From NCBI GenBank assembly GCA_013400975.1, contig WBMZ01003445.1, forward strand, positions 1 through 64,000: 64,000 nt of DNA. Direction: 5' to 3'. The first letter of the stretch is position 1. The number at the start of each line of letters is the position of its first letter. The stretch comes from Atrichornis clamosus. Taxonomy: Eukaryota; Chordata; Aves; Passeriformes; Menuridae. The notes under the pieces are model-generated. The model had not been told where the DNA came from, searched no databases, and worked only from the letters and a program-made list of their open reading frames with translations. Shown here piece by piece: positions 12,833 to 24,180 of the stretch. Made by a program: the position numbers and the translations under genes.

Positions 12833-14293
12833 TTGCATAAAGGTATCGCACAGGCTGGAAGCAAAATGTCCAGGCAGCCCCCTCAGGGCGTGCGCGAGTC
12901 CCATACTCATCTGAAATACACATTAAATAAAACTAGAGTAGTAATGACCTCTTTGTCTGTGGGTGGTCAGGAAATAATGAGTTAAAGCTCTAAGTAGCCC
13001 AGACTTCTCATTTGCTTATCTCAGTGGTCATTAATTGGTCATTACTGCTGGAGACAGAGGCCCCCAATGCTTCCCTAGAATGCAGCATTGGCTGTACATC
13101 TCCACATTGTCCTACCCTAATGAGGGATTCATGGCAGACAATACAAGTGTAATCTCATGCCATATATTCACAGATATCCCCACCCGTAAAATAAAACCAA
13201 ATAGGAAGCTAATCCCTGTGAAATGGCACTTCATGAACAGAGCTGGTAAAGGGGGAACAAGCATCCCTTTCCCTCCTTCTCTTTGCAGCCTTTCCTCAGG
13301 ACCCATCCACTCTTCATTACACATAAGTAAAATTAATTCCTGCTCTTGTATTCCTACTAAATGAAGCTTCTCAGAGCAGCCCAGAATTACAAACATTTAC
13401 ATAATGGCTTAATTTTTAGAATCAATTAGGAATTTTTTCAGAAGTCTTTCCACCACCAAAGCTCTGCACCAAGCCAGGTGCTTTGCACGCCTCCCTTGCA
13501 ACTGCAAGCGAGATTCCTTTGACTTGCAGAAGGCAGGCAGCACTCCTTTGCCTTTAAAATCCATCAAATTACAAATATAATGACTGCATAAGCAAATTAA
13601 TTACCTTGAATATTCAGTAGAAGTTTCACCACATTTAAATCAAGTGGTAGGGTAGGGGGGGAAAACAACCCTCCCAAAAGAAAATCCACAAAAAACAGTG
13701 CACCCCACAGCAACTAGTGACGTTTAAAATAAAAAGCAATGTTTCTGTAGCTCCCCCCAGATTTTGCAGTGCAACCTTTTTTTGCAAGTTTCCTAAGGAA
13801 GCCAGAGCAATGCAATCACCCTTTTCTGGGTCTCTTTTAATTGTCTTCACTCCCTGCCCTGTACCTCTGAACCCACCGGTTGTTTTCAATCATATTTGAA
13901 AGAAGGGCAGAAAGATAAATTAGTTTTTTTCATGATTTGTGGACACGGGCAGCTGGGCAGAGGAAGATATGCCAATCAGCCTTCCACCTAGGAAAAGGCA
14001 GGTGGAATTCACCTGTTGGAAGCAACTTGAAAGTGAATGGCTGACTAATTAGTAGAAGCAAGTAAAAGAACTTAAAAGCTTACATTTTACCCGAAAATGA
14101 AAACAAGAGCATTAAACAAAACAGGAACTACGACACGCTGCACACAAGGTCTCACGTTAAAAATCAGCCTGAGTGCAATAACACAACTCAGCAAACCAGA
14201 CTCCCTGCAGCTCCAAGTGAAGCCGTTCTGTGCTGGGGAGCCCAGCTATGCAGCCCTCTCTCCTTCCAGGAAGGTTTATTACAAAAATATTAA

Positions 14294-15328
14294 CCAGTAT
14301 GGAAGAAGCAGACACGGGGACATTTTCTTCCCCACCCTGCTTCTCCTCACTCCCATTTTCTCCTTCCCCTTCCACTCCCCAGGGACACTGCTGGCCTCCT
14401 CACTGTGGTCCTGCTTACCCTCTGCTCTGGTTATGCTCTAAGTGTGGTCCCAGCAGGTTATTTAAGCTCACCAAAAGCCAGGGTGCACCTGGAATACTAT
14501 GCCTGTGCTCTACAGACACACGTTTTCCTTGCCATACCCAAGAAGGGGGCTTTTTATAAAGCTCACAGCTCCATAAAAATGTTTGAGCCCTTCCTTTCCA
14601 AGGACTCACGTTTTGGTTACTGCAACATCCTCTCCTGTGGCCTCGCAGAAAATCATCTTGACACATTTGTTTTCTTTCAAAGCATTGCCATGAAGATCCT
14701 TTCTGCACCTTGTTGCTTTGACCACATCCCACTTCCATGTTTTCCTTTTGCGGTTACCTCTGTTTCACATATCCAGAATAAACGCTGTGCTTTTAGTTCC
14801 AATTTTTTTTCATGGCTTACCTCCAACTTGAACATCACCTCCCCTGCTACCAAGAGGCAGGTACTTCTCCTCTGCCATGGCACCTTTTCCCCTGAATTTC
14901 TGAATTTGAAAACCAAACAAACGTGTTTTCTCTTACACTGGCATGCAGAGAAGAGACATTCATTGCTGGAAAGCTCCCTCTGGTCCTTCCCTAAACCCCT
15001 CCCTTGCAATGCCAAAGATAGACCTCACATCTGTTTTAGAGAGTTGAAAAAAACCACACCTGGCCTTGTAACTGCCACTAAAATGAACACATGCATCCCC
15101 ACTTGCAGCTATAGTGCATTTATTTGGTGGATTTTTAAACAGATCCTGCTTTCTGGCATGCTGACAACTGGTGTAGGTGACTGCCCCACAGCCTCCCTAC
15201 ACCCCATCTCTAACACCTTACAATGTGGGGGCTCTGGGGCAGATGTCCCTCTCTGCAGTCCTAAAGCACACAGCACATCTGGTTCTGATCCACGTCTGGG
15301 CTTCCCAGATGTTACAGGAACTAGATAA
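14294..15328 (+). other. Unusually long stop-free frame (about 344 codons), unrecognised
   Basis: One plus-strand frame stays open from just after a TAA at 14291 to a TAA at 15326-15328. A polypyrimidine tract ends in CCCCAG at 14382, a good splice-acceptor look-alike, and the frame is open from there to the stop (about 314 codons). The first in-frame ATG is at 14579. The translation is rich in Cys, His, Phe and Trp and has no transmembrane, repeat or catalytic pattern I recognise. This composition is more typical of a pyrimidine-rich non-coding strand than of a protein. Near its end it contains Leu-Gln-Cys-Gly-Gly-Ser-Gly (from about 15218), which resembles the end of a sushi module. A rough estimate from stop-codon frequency makes a frame this long uncommon in 64 kb, but not impossible. 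Confidence 0.2.
14321..14382 (+). other. Polypyrimidine tract ending in CAG
   Basis: About 60 bases are nearly all C and T with a few A and one G, ending TTCCACTCCCCAG. Such a tract could act as a 3' splice site or form a triplex-prone mirror-like region. It immediately precedes the long open frame. No partner donor exon is identifiable. Confidence 0.4.
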
Positions 15329-17382
15329 TATTTGAATAATAACAATAACATGCTCTGCTATTTGTTTTATAGCACCTCTGTGGTCATCAGCATGCCTTAT
15401 GTGATACTTCAGTTTGCTCCTTGCTATCTCTACATAGCAATCTTGCAAGAGTTCTAAAGAGCCTGATCTCCCTTAAAATAATTGAGGATCCAGGGGAAAG
15501 ACGGAGGTGAGAGCTTGTTGGCACTCCTAGCAGATCTCCTCCAACTCATTTTTATATGCTTGTTCTCTCCCAGCTGGCTCACCTCCTGCCCTGTTTATTT
15601 TCAGCAGAAGGCAGGAGGAGCCCAAATTAATAGACAACAGGTAGGTTTCTGGTTTTCATCAAAATGCACAGGGTTCTGACCAGCATGCACAGGAGAAACC
15701 ACTTGACAAAGGGTTTGCAGGACAGCAAAGCAAAATCACAGGGATGCTTGCAGGCCTGAGCCCATGGGACCAAAATGCTGCTTCAGCAAGGACAGCATTC
15801 CTACATCCTCAGGGAGCAAGCATCCCAGTGAGAGGAAAACTGGTTTTATGTACTTCTGAGTTCCTCAGGCTCCTTTGAAAGCAATGTAAGGAAGTAATTT
15901 TGGAAAAAAAAAGAAAAAAACCCAAACCACAGACTGTTACACGTTAAGATTATTTCCTCTCTGCACACTGTATATCTTGATGAGCTATTTGGCATTCCAA
16001 ATCTTGTGTCTGCAAAGAGAATAAAAGAAGACAAAATGTTCTGCAAATGCAAATATACAGCTCTACATTAAGCTGAGTATCTCCTGATATCTCTATATAA
16101 AATGAAAGCAGTGCTTAAATTCTAGTTCTGGAGTACCTGAGCTACACAGAGGAAAAGCAGTTCTTAAAAAGATCTATTATTGAGCAGTCTGCAGGATGAC
16201 ACATCTGCTTGTTAATATACAGTAGGCTGGGAAGGCTGTGGCTGTGAGTGATGGATTCTGAAGTACTGCCTATGTACATCAAATCAGATCGCTTCTTGTC
16301 AAAGGGAAAACAGAGGTCTGGGAAACTGAGAGCAGGAGAGAGAAGTTTTCACAACAAAAATATAAGAGTAATAATTATTAGCTTCCATTGTTTCTGCAGA
16401 CAAAAGGGCAATCACTTTAATTCTTCTGCATCTTGGCAAGTCTTATTTCTTAACTCTAACAATTAGCATGCCAAGTGAATATGAACCAGGATGCAATTAC
16501 TGAAAGTCAGTGAGGGGAGTGGGAAGCAAGGGCAGAACGACTGCATGCTCAAATTATTGCACTTTAAGGAACATCTCAGTGAAACCAGCTCAGGCACACT
16601 ATTAACTGAAGTAAAACAAGATGAAAAACACCACAGAAGAAGAGATGTGAAACTAGGCCCTCTACTCCCTTTCCTACATGGGCTGTGTGTGAAAGAGAAC
16701 TTTCCTATATCCCTGCTGGGGGTTTCACGTTTGCCACCTCACTGTTGATAGGAACCGATAAAAACAAAATGTTCCTTCTTTCTTTCCAGCTGACGTCTAT
16801 TTAAGACATACATATATCTCATATCATCAGCATCCCTGAATCTTAACAATTGGTTTCCACAGCTTTTCTTTTTTAAATCAGAAATTAGATATGTGCAGAT
16901 ATTATCTTGCAGCTGCATAAGCTTCCATCCACAAGAAAAATACCATTTTTACTGAAATAAAGAAGTTCTGCTAGCAGGTTAATATTCCTATAATTTTAGA
17001 AATGTTTCACGAGAGGGAAAAAATCTAAAATCAATTTTTAGAAATTAAGATGAAATACATATACGTAGTGGTTTTATTTTGTTTCCAACTACCTTTTCCC
17101 AGCATTAACGTTTCCCATACAAACTCTTACAAATGGACCCCCTTAGCCTCTGAAGGGTAGGGAAGGTGGGAGGACACTGACAGCAGCACAAGGCAATCAG
17201 AGCCAGAGGACAACCTGGAAGAAGGGTCCAGAGGCTGCAGGATGAATAAATTTGGAACTCTATATACGCACAGGTCACACAGTGATTTTTAACCTTTCTC
17301 AGGCTGCAAAAAATTAAAAATGTTCCAGTCAAGCTCATGTACTTTGCTGTTACTGCAATAGTCCTCAATGCCCTTATAAGAT

Positions 17383-17409
17383 ATAAAGATCATAAAGATC
17401 ATAAAGATC
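17383..17409. repeat. Perfect 9-bp tandem triplicate
   Basis: ATAAAGATC is repeated three times without a mismatch, starting at 17383, 17392 and 17401. This is a young minisatellite-like expansion and probably length-polymorphic. No coding role is apparent. Confidence 0.9.
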
Positions 17410-20400
17410 AGTCAGGACAAAGAGGTGGGGGATGTAAACTCGCAGTTAGGTCAGGTATGGTTGCAGAGGGGGCAGGCATTTGTTGGCAGCTGCTCAGGGT
17501 GGACAAACCTTTGGCTTGGGGTGTAAGGGTAATTTTGCACTTACTTCCCTTTTCTGGTATAGCACATACATATACATTAACCACACAGGCATGTGCATGA
17601 TTATATAAACCTTCACAACCAAAACACTCGACTTCACATCCTTCTTTCCCCAGGGAGCAGATGAAAGAGCATGTACAGATGTGCACCGCTGGAAGCTATT
17701 TGGAAACTGCAGCAATAAGGGTGATATCAAGAAACGACTGAGGAGAGAAAAACAAAATTGTACAAACCCAAGGCAAAGCGGTATGTCCACCTGACCCAGT
17801 CAGATTGATCAAATAGATTTGCTTTCACTTAAAAACGGCCTTAAGTGGGGTGCTATCAGTCCACATGTGGATACATAATACACATTTTTTGTAGTGAAAA
17901 TTTAAGGAAGAAAATCCATGCGAGGGTTCCCCCAGAAACCCTAACTGTGAACTTCCCGGCATAGCAGCAACTAAGCCTCTGCCTTAATCATGCATGTGTT
18001 TTGCATTATTTTTTATTGACTTTTCAAACTCATAAAATGAGAAAATAAAAGAAAATCTCGGCGACTACTCACACAACCAATCTTTCTGGCCCTATAATCC
18101 CACAGACCTCTCCAACACAGTTTTATTTTAAACACCTGGGTAATCCTGTTGAAGTCAGGGAGATTACTCATGGATGTGAAGTCAAAGACATGACTCACCG
18201 GGTGTCCCTACTGACGGACAAGGCACGATTCCCACGGAGACCCTCTTGAAACGCACTGCCATAATGGTGAATTTTTTTTTTCTCCATATTTTTGAGGGGG
18301 AAGCTACAGTAAGTAGCGATGCAAGCATGAGACACATCGGCTGCTCATCTCAAGTCTGCAGAAAATCAGAAATATCTCAAAGGCCACCGGGGAGCCAGGG
18401 ATGGGATGAAATGTTAATGCAACCCTTGCCTGACCCACAGTCACAATGTAACAGCTAAAGCCATAGTGGGTTCTAGCAAAAATGAATATAACCTGCAGCA
18501 TCTTTACAGAGACTTGGCAAAATACAGGAAGGTCGCCAACTAAGTAAACATCAAACAAAGGATTATCTTAATTTATAAAGAAGCGGTAACAGGAGGAAAC
18601 CAGGCCAGGCAATTTCCATCTCCAGTGAGGTGGGATCCTATCTACCTGTTTGAGCTGAAGGGAATCGACTCCTTCAAGAGTAATTCCCCTTAAGGTCAGT
18701 AAGTATCAGTCTGATGCCTGGAAGAGACACATATTGCACAGACACTTCCTTTTTTTTTTTCCTTTTTCCTATTGATGATCTACAAGTCAAGTGTGGACTG
18801 CTTCCAGCCCTGATTCTTGTTTAAAGTCACACGAACCCAGGTCCAATATTTCAAGCATCCAGGTTTGGGTTCTTTAATTGCAACTTTCTGTGACTTCATG
18901 GTTTATTCATCTCAGGATGCACTCAAAAATCTAGCGTATCACTGACATCCCTGCGCAGCATACTGTTAGCTTTAAAATTTCATAAACCACCATGTACTTG
19001 ACAAGTTGAAAAGTTAACAAGGGTTATAAGGCAAGGAAAAAAAAAAAGCATGCTGAGCTCTGATCAGCTCAGCCTCCAGAACTCCAGGCTTTTCAGAAGT
19101 GCAGCACACAGCTTGGTATTAAAAAGGGAGACTCTATTACAACATTGGCTTTATGGCCCATGTCTCCCCATTCCTCAGCTGAAGTAAAAGACATGTCTCC
19201 TCTTTAATGAAAGCCATACTTACTTCATACATACTGGCTGTAAACTATCAAACAGGGTCTCTGTCTAACGCATAAATTAAGCCTTGCTCGCAGCATTTTT
19301 TAAAGACCTCTGAACAGAAAATGGCTTGTGAGGCCACTCACTCCTACGTGGCCACGTGAGCAGTTAGGAGACACCAAAACCTGCCCTTCACCCCCGCAAA
19401 AATCAGTGACCATCTCCACACTGGATTCCAGGTGCTCTGGGGAAAGAGAGGAGCGTGATTGTTAATTTGGAAATGAGGGAACTCTTAGTCCAAATGACTA
19501 TGCAAGATGTCTTATTTAAAAGCACCCTCTTTGCAGAAAAGAAGTGCCAGAAAATTCATCCTGGGAAGGTTTCTGTTCAGCCTACAATCAGCAGAAAAAC
19601 ATTACAGGCAGACGCAGGCAACATTAAGTAGAACAAAAATAAATATATAAATATGACAGTAATACCTTACCAACATTATGGGCATCAAGTTGTACCCTAG
19701 ATTGGTCCAGAGACTTTTTTTTCACATGTCTACAGGATTATCCCACCAGTTTCTGTGCATTCAGCCTGATGCCTGGAACTTTTGCTATTCACGAAGGAGG
19801 TCCTTTATGACGAGCAGGCAGTAAAATCAGAAATACATGGTAAATATCTTTTCATCTCAGCAGTGGTGGTGCAGCTCTCTCACACATGCTCGGGCTCAGC
19901 GTCAGCTACCACAGATCTCCCTCGGAGATGAAGGGGCTTGGACCATACGCGTGAAGTTTTAGAGGATGACAAAACTGCTTTTCAACTGGTTTTCAAGTCT
20001 ATAAACAGCACTTTCAGAGCTGCTCACATTTCTGTTGTCCTGTGAATGGATTTCTTCAATGGGAAAGCAACAACAGTAATTCACTTTCATCACAAACAAA
20101 ACAAAAGGACCACAGCTAAACCAGACACCGTGTGTGTACGGCACCGGAATATTTGATTACCACTTCTGAAAATATACCTGCATAGCATGAAAAATCTCCC
20201 AGTGGACCGCGCTGCGCTGTGTTTTTATTTTGCAAATGCAAATTGAATTTCAGCAGCTTTTGCAAAGCCTGTTTTGTTAAGAAAATCAGCCAGCAGTGTG
20301 AGGTAGTCCTGCCTGTTTTTCCTATATTAGCAAGGACAGGCTCAAATCTGCAGGATGGGGCAGGGGGTAACATACAGGCAGGCAGTGATTTGGTTTCTGC

Positions 20401-20519
20401 ACCAAACTCAGAAATTAGGCAGGCCAGTGAGAAATTTCAAGCTCACTTGGTGAACACTAAGCTTGTAAGAAAACACATATTATTTCAAGATGGGCTGCAG
20501 TGGGCTCTCCTTGAAAAGT

Positions 20520-20800
20520 AATGCTGCAAACTCAGAAGTATAATTTAATAAAATGCAGCGAGATTCAGGCGAATAATAAAACCTGCTGTGATGAGAAGAC
20601 TAAATGAAATTGTTTCTTCTTGTCCATTATACCTTTATTTTTGATTAGGGAAACAAAAGCTGGGAATCAAAATGTCAGGCTTTTTCATCCCCAACGGGTT
20701 CCTATGGATACTGAAAAGGGAGAAAGTGCCTTGATTCTGGCAAAGATAATTAGCATAACTTCAGAGTGAAAAATAGGTGGAGCCATTAGCAGCAGTCAGA
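20520..20800. promoter_or_regulatory. Candidate conserved non-coding element
   Basis: Single-copy AT-rich sequence with a GATAATTAGC homeodomain/GATA-like core (about 20745-20755), AATAATAAAACC and several ATTAG/TAATTT motifs, and no coding potential. The texture is that of vertebrate developmental enhancers. This is inference from motif density only; conservation was not tested. Confidence 0.2.
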
Positions 20801-20951
20801 CAGCTCACACACGGATGCAGACTTCTACAAAGACTCTTTAATAAAAAGGCAAATCTTATCCCTAACTTGATTTCTAAAACGAGTACATAAAAACACATTT
20901 ATTTCATGCACTTTCCATGACACTTCATTACTTTCCAGAAAATTATATGCA

Positions 20952-21034
20952 CTGGCTCTTGTTTCTCTACATGCTAAAATATACACCACACCCCACGCTG
21001 GCTCTTGTTTCTTACGTGCTGTGTTTTGAAATAT
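20952..21034. repeat. Imperfect local duplication, period 46 bp
   Basis: CTGGCTCTTGTTTCT occurs at 20952 and again at 20998. In each copy it is followed by a diverged TAC-TGCT...AAATAT stretch, so a unit of about 46 bp has been tandemly duplicated and has since drifted. Confidence 0.6.
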
Positions 21035-23389
21035 GGGGTAAAACCCTCCTCGGGCAGAGAGGGTAAAGGAAATGTATGACTCAATAAAGCTAACTGGCAT
21101 TACATGCAAAATTCTCCTTGTGCTATGCTCCCCAAACTCTTACCCTATTTCTGCTGAGGCCATTAAAGCTGCTAAGCTGGGTTTCTTGTAATTCCTGAGC
21201 CCATGGTTCTCAACCAAGAAAGGAAAGGCTGATTGATAATCTCTGATCCTTCCTGAAACAATACTTGCTTGCATCTGCCTAAGTGTTTCAGCAGCAAGCC
21301 CGCTGTCATAAGCATTCTCACCATAAATCTGTCATCACTGGTCGACTCCCTCCAAGTGCCATTTGCATGTGGAAATAAAGCCACATCACTGGATTACACT
21401 TTTAATTACTCTTACTTGGACGTCAGTGACATCCAGAAGGCAAAAAACTCAGCTTTATTGAGTATTTCTTCAGTCATTCCCTGTGAAGTTTACTAAAGTA
21501 AGATAGCCTGATTTCTTCTCTTCCAAGCCCAAAGGTGACTGCGTTGGTGCTGGTGTTTAAGGACAAAACATGCCATTAAACCACTCTCTAAACTGTCAGT
21601 ACAACTGTCCTTCACTAGGACTACTACAGTCTACATGGATAAGATGATTAATCACTTCAATTCTACCAGCCATTATTTCTAATTAAAAACTAACTCATAA
21701 ATACCTGTTTTATCACTACGTCTGTGTGGTAAATAAATTCAAGTGGTCAGTAAAACACAAAGGAAATTACATTTAAAAAATGACTTTTCATTTCCAAGTA
21801 TATCTTCCTAATTAAAATGGCTGTTTCCCATACATATCCCAGCAGCACAGTCTGCAATAATTTAAAGTGTCTTTGATAGCACAATTCTCAACAAACACAT
21901 TAAAACAACTTCTTACCATCATCTGTTCCATGGAAACAAGAGCATTTTAATATTATACCACGCTTCTCACTGTTGACACTTTACTGCTTCTCTGTCTCCA
22001 GCCAGGCGATGCAGAATTAAAGCACGAGCAAAAAGAAAACCATGCAAAATGTGCAACTTCCTAAACAGGCAACTTTATACATTCAGATTAATTACCCTCC
22101 ACTGCTGATGACAGACACAAATGGCCATGGGTAATTATATCAAACTTTCTTTCCAGGGACATCTCAAACCTAAGAGGTTCTTGGGGCACCTTGGGGCTTT
22201 CCAGGTAAGAAAAAAAACCCCTTTTTTTTAACCGTGCAAAGAAGCTGCTTAAAAGGAACCCCCCAGGGTGGAACTGCCAGGCCAAGACACTGTGTGTGGT
22301 CAGCGTGAAAATGCAGATGTTAATACCCTTAAGATCATCACTTCACATCTAGCAGAGTCATAACTGACTCGATACACCAGGAGCTGTTATAAAAACTCCT
22401 CCACCTTAGGAGCCCCAAAAGAACACACTCCGCAGAAGGCAAAGTCCTCCGTTCCTTATGGAGCACGTGGCAAAGAAATGCAGCCCTGCTCCAGAGCTTC
22501 AGTGACCAGGGCAGAAAATGGGACCCAGACTCTGAGGTGTATTTTTCAGGGCTTGAGCTCCCAGAGGAAGAAGCAGAAGGACAGTGCTGGGCATAGGCAA
22601 TGTTTACATTGCAAAGGAAGGAAGGAAGAATGGTTCAACTGAGACATGAAAAAAGGCAAATGCTGCAAGCAAAGCACAAGCTGAACTACCATCTATAAAT
22701 ATTTGAATTATTCTATGCAATATTTCAGAACATAACAAACAGCACTGGGATTTATATTAAAATTATCCCTCTGTGTTGTTCCTGTATGTGTATATGAATC
22801 ATACATATTCTTCTTTAGATGCACTGCATATAAAATTATAGATCATATAAAAAGCTAAGGACCAGAGTTTCCAAAGCACTCAGCACACGTTTAGTTACTC
22901 ACTGTCAGCAGAGACTGCTGGAGAAATCAGATTACTCGTTTTGAGGACAGCAAGGATGGCAGAAACCACCACCATGCTCTTGAATTTTGCTGATATACAG
23001 CCTGGATGTGAGGACTTTTCCAAAACCAGGACATTGTACTTACACTCTTAAGTGTGTCATAAATGCACTTGAGAAGACCTGATCCTAAATGGACAATTTT
23101 ACCTCTGCTGATTCTGCTAAAAACCATAACAAAGCCATAACTTAACATCCTGCCCAACTACAGTGCATTTGAAACATTTATAATGTGCCATATGTATTAC
23201 TAGTTATTTATTCTTTAATATAAACACTTAAAAAATTAATTACACGCTCTGTCAGAGCTGTCTAATACATAGGCAATCTCAACTATAAAACACCGCTGTG
23301 CTCTTTTCTGTAACCACCCCCACCTTTTGAAATTACCTTCAGATGTTTGTTAAGGGACATTAATGCCTCTGAAATCTAGCAAGAGGTAA

Positions 23390-24180
23390 AGTGTTGCACT
23401 CAGCTCAGTGCCATGTATATAATTCCTGCATCATTAAGTAGCAGCCACTAATTTTATCCTTAAATGACAACACAATTTTATGGGACTTTTCCAGAGACCA
23501 ATTACTGTAACTCTTACCACTTTGGGAGGACACAAAAAAACCCCCCTCAACTCCATCAAACAAGTCTATCCTGAATTGCAGTTCTTCAGCTCACATGGTT
23601 TTATAACGGCTTTAAGTGAGCTGCTGTGGGGCTTTACAGGCTGATTCTCCAGCTGCCTGGATGGACACACAGCAAGAACAACTCTGGCAAACTTGCCTTT
23701 GGCATCACTTCCACTGACGTGCAAAGATCTCCTCGGGAGTCACAAGCAGTCAAATGCTGCAGTGTATGCACGAAGCTGCACTGGACAGCAGGGCATGGGA
23801 AGGCTGCCTGGGATACATAGTTGTGTGCACCGAAAAAGGAAAATACAGCTGTGAATGTAAGTAAAACTTAACAGATGACCTTTCTGGCTCGGAATCTGTT
23901 GAAAATGATCTCTACACCTTGGAAATTATGCAGGAGGAAATGAAGACAATGCATTTAGCAAGAGGTGTTTTCCCTATTTCATTAACTGCAGGGTGATTAC
24001 CAATCAGTTGTGAAAGTTATTAAAGCAATTTGTAACTTTAGGCTTCTAATGGCATTTATGCAGGAGGGAACTGGCAATCAACGCTACCTAATTTAGCTAG
24101 AGGTGTTTCTGTTTTTTAATATATCATAAGCGAATTATGGCTGTGCCTCTAACAATATGCCACATCTGAATCTGGCTCTT
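23390..24180. promoter_or_regulatory. Candidate conserved non-coding element cluster
   Basis: Two AT-rich blocks (about 23400-23500 and 23930-24130) contain dense homeodomain-like cores: CATTAAGT, CACTAATTTTA, CATTAAC, ATTACCAATCAG (a CCAAT/PBX-like site) and TAATTTAGC. They are separated by a less structured segment that has a 64-codon open frame. No repeat or gene explains them. Regulatory function is inferred only. Confidence 0.2.

Larger units (their letters stand above)
10001..20000. other. Non-coding segment, 10-20 kb
   Basis: Mostly single-copy DNA. Items listed separately are an ancient repeat relic near 12.4 kb, a short protein-like frame at 12.68 kb, the polypyrimidine tract with a long stop-free frame at 14.29-15.33 kb, and a 9-bp triplicate at 17.38 kb. 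The rest (for example 15.4-17.3 and 17.5-20.0 kb) shows only short open frames, A/T runs and nothing I can name. Confidence 0.55.

Noticed and set aside
14677..15015. Minus-strand Cys-Leu-Phe-Ser-x-Cys stretch resembling a sushi core
   Set aside because: Lacks the following Gly-Phe/Tyr and Gly-x5-Cys positions. I kept it as a by-eye control showing that weak sushi-like patterns do arise by chance.
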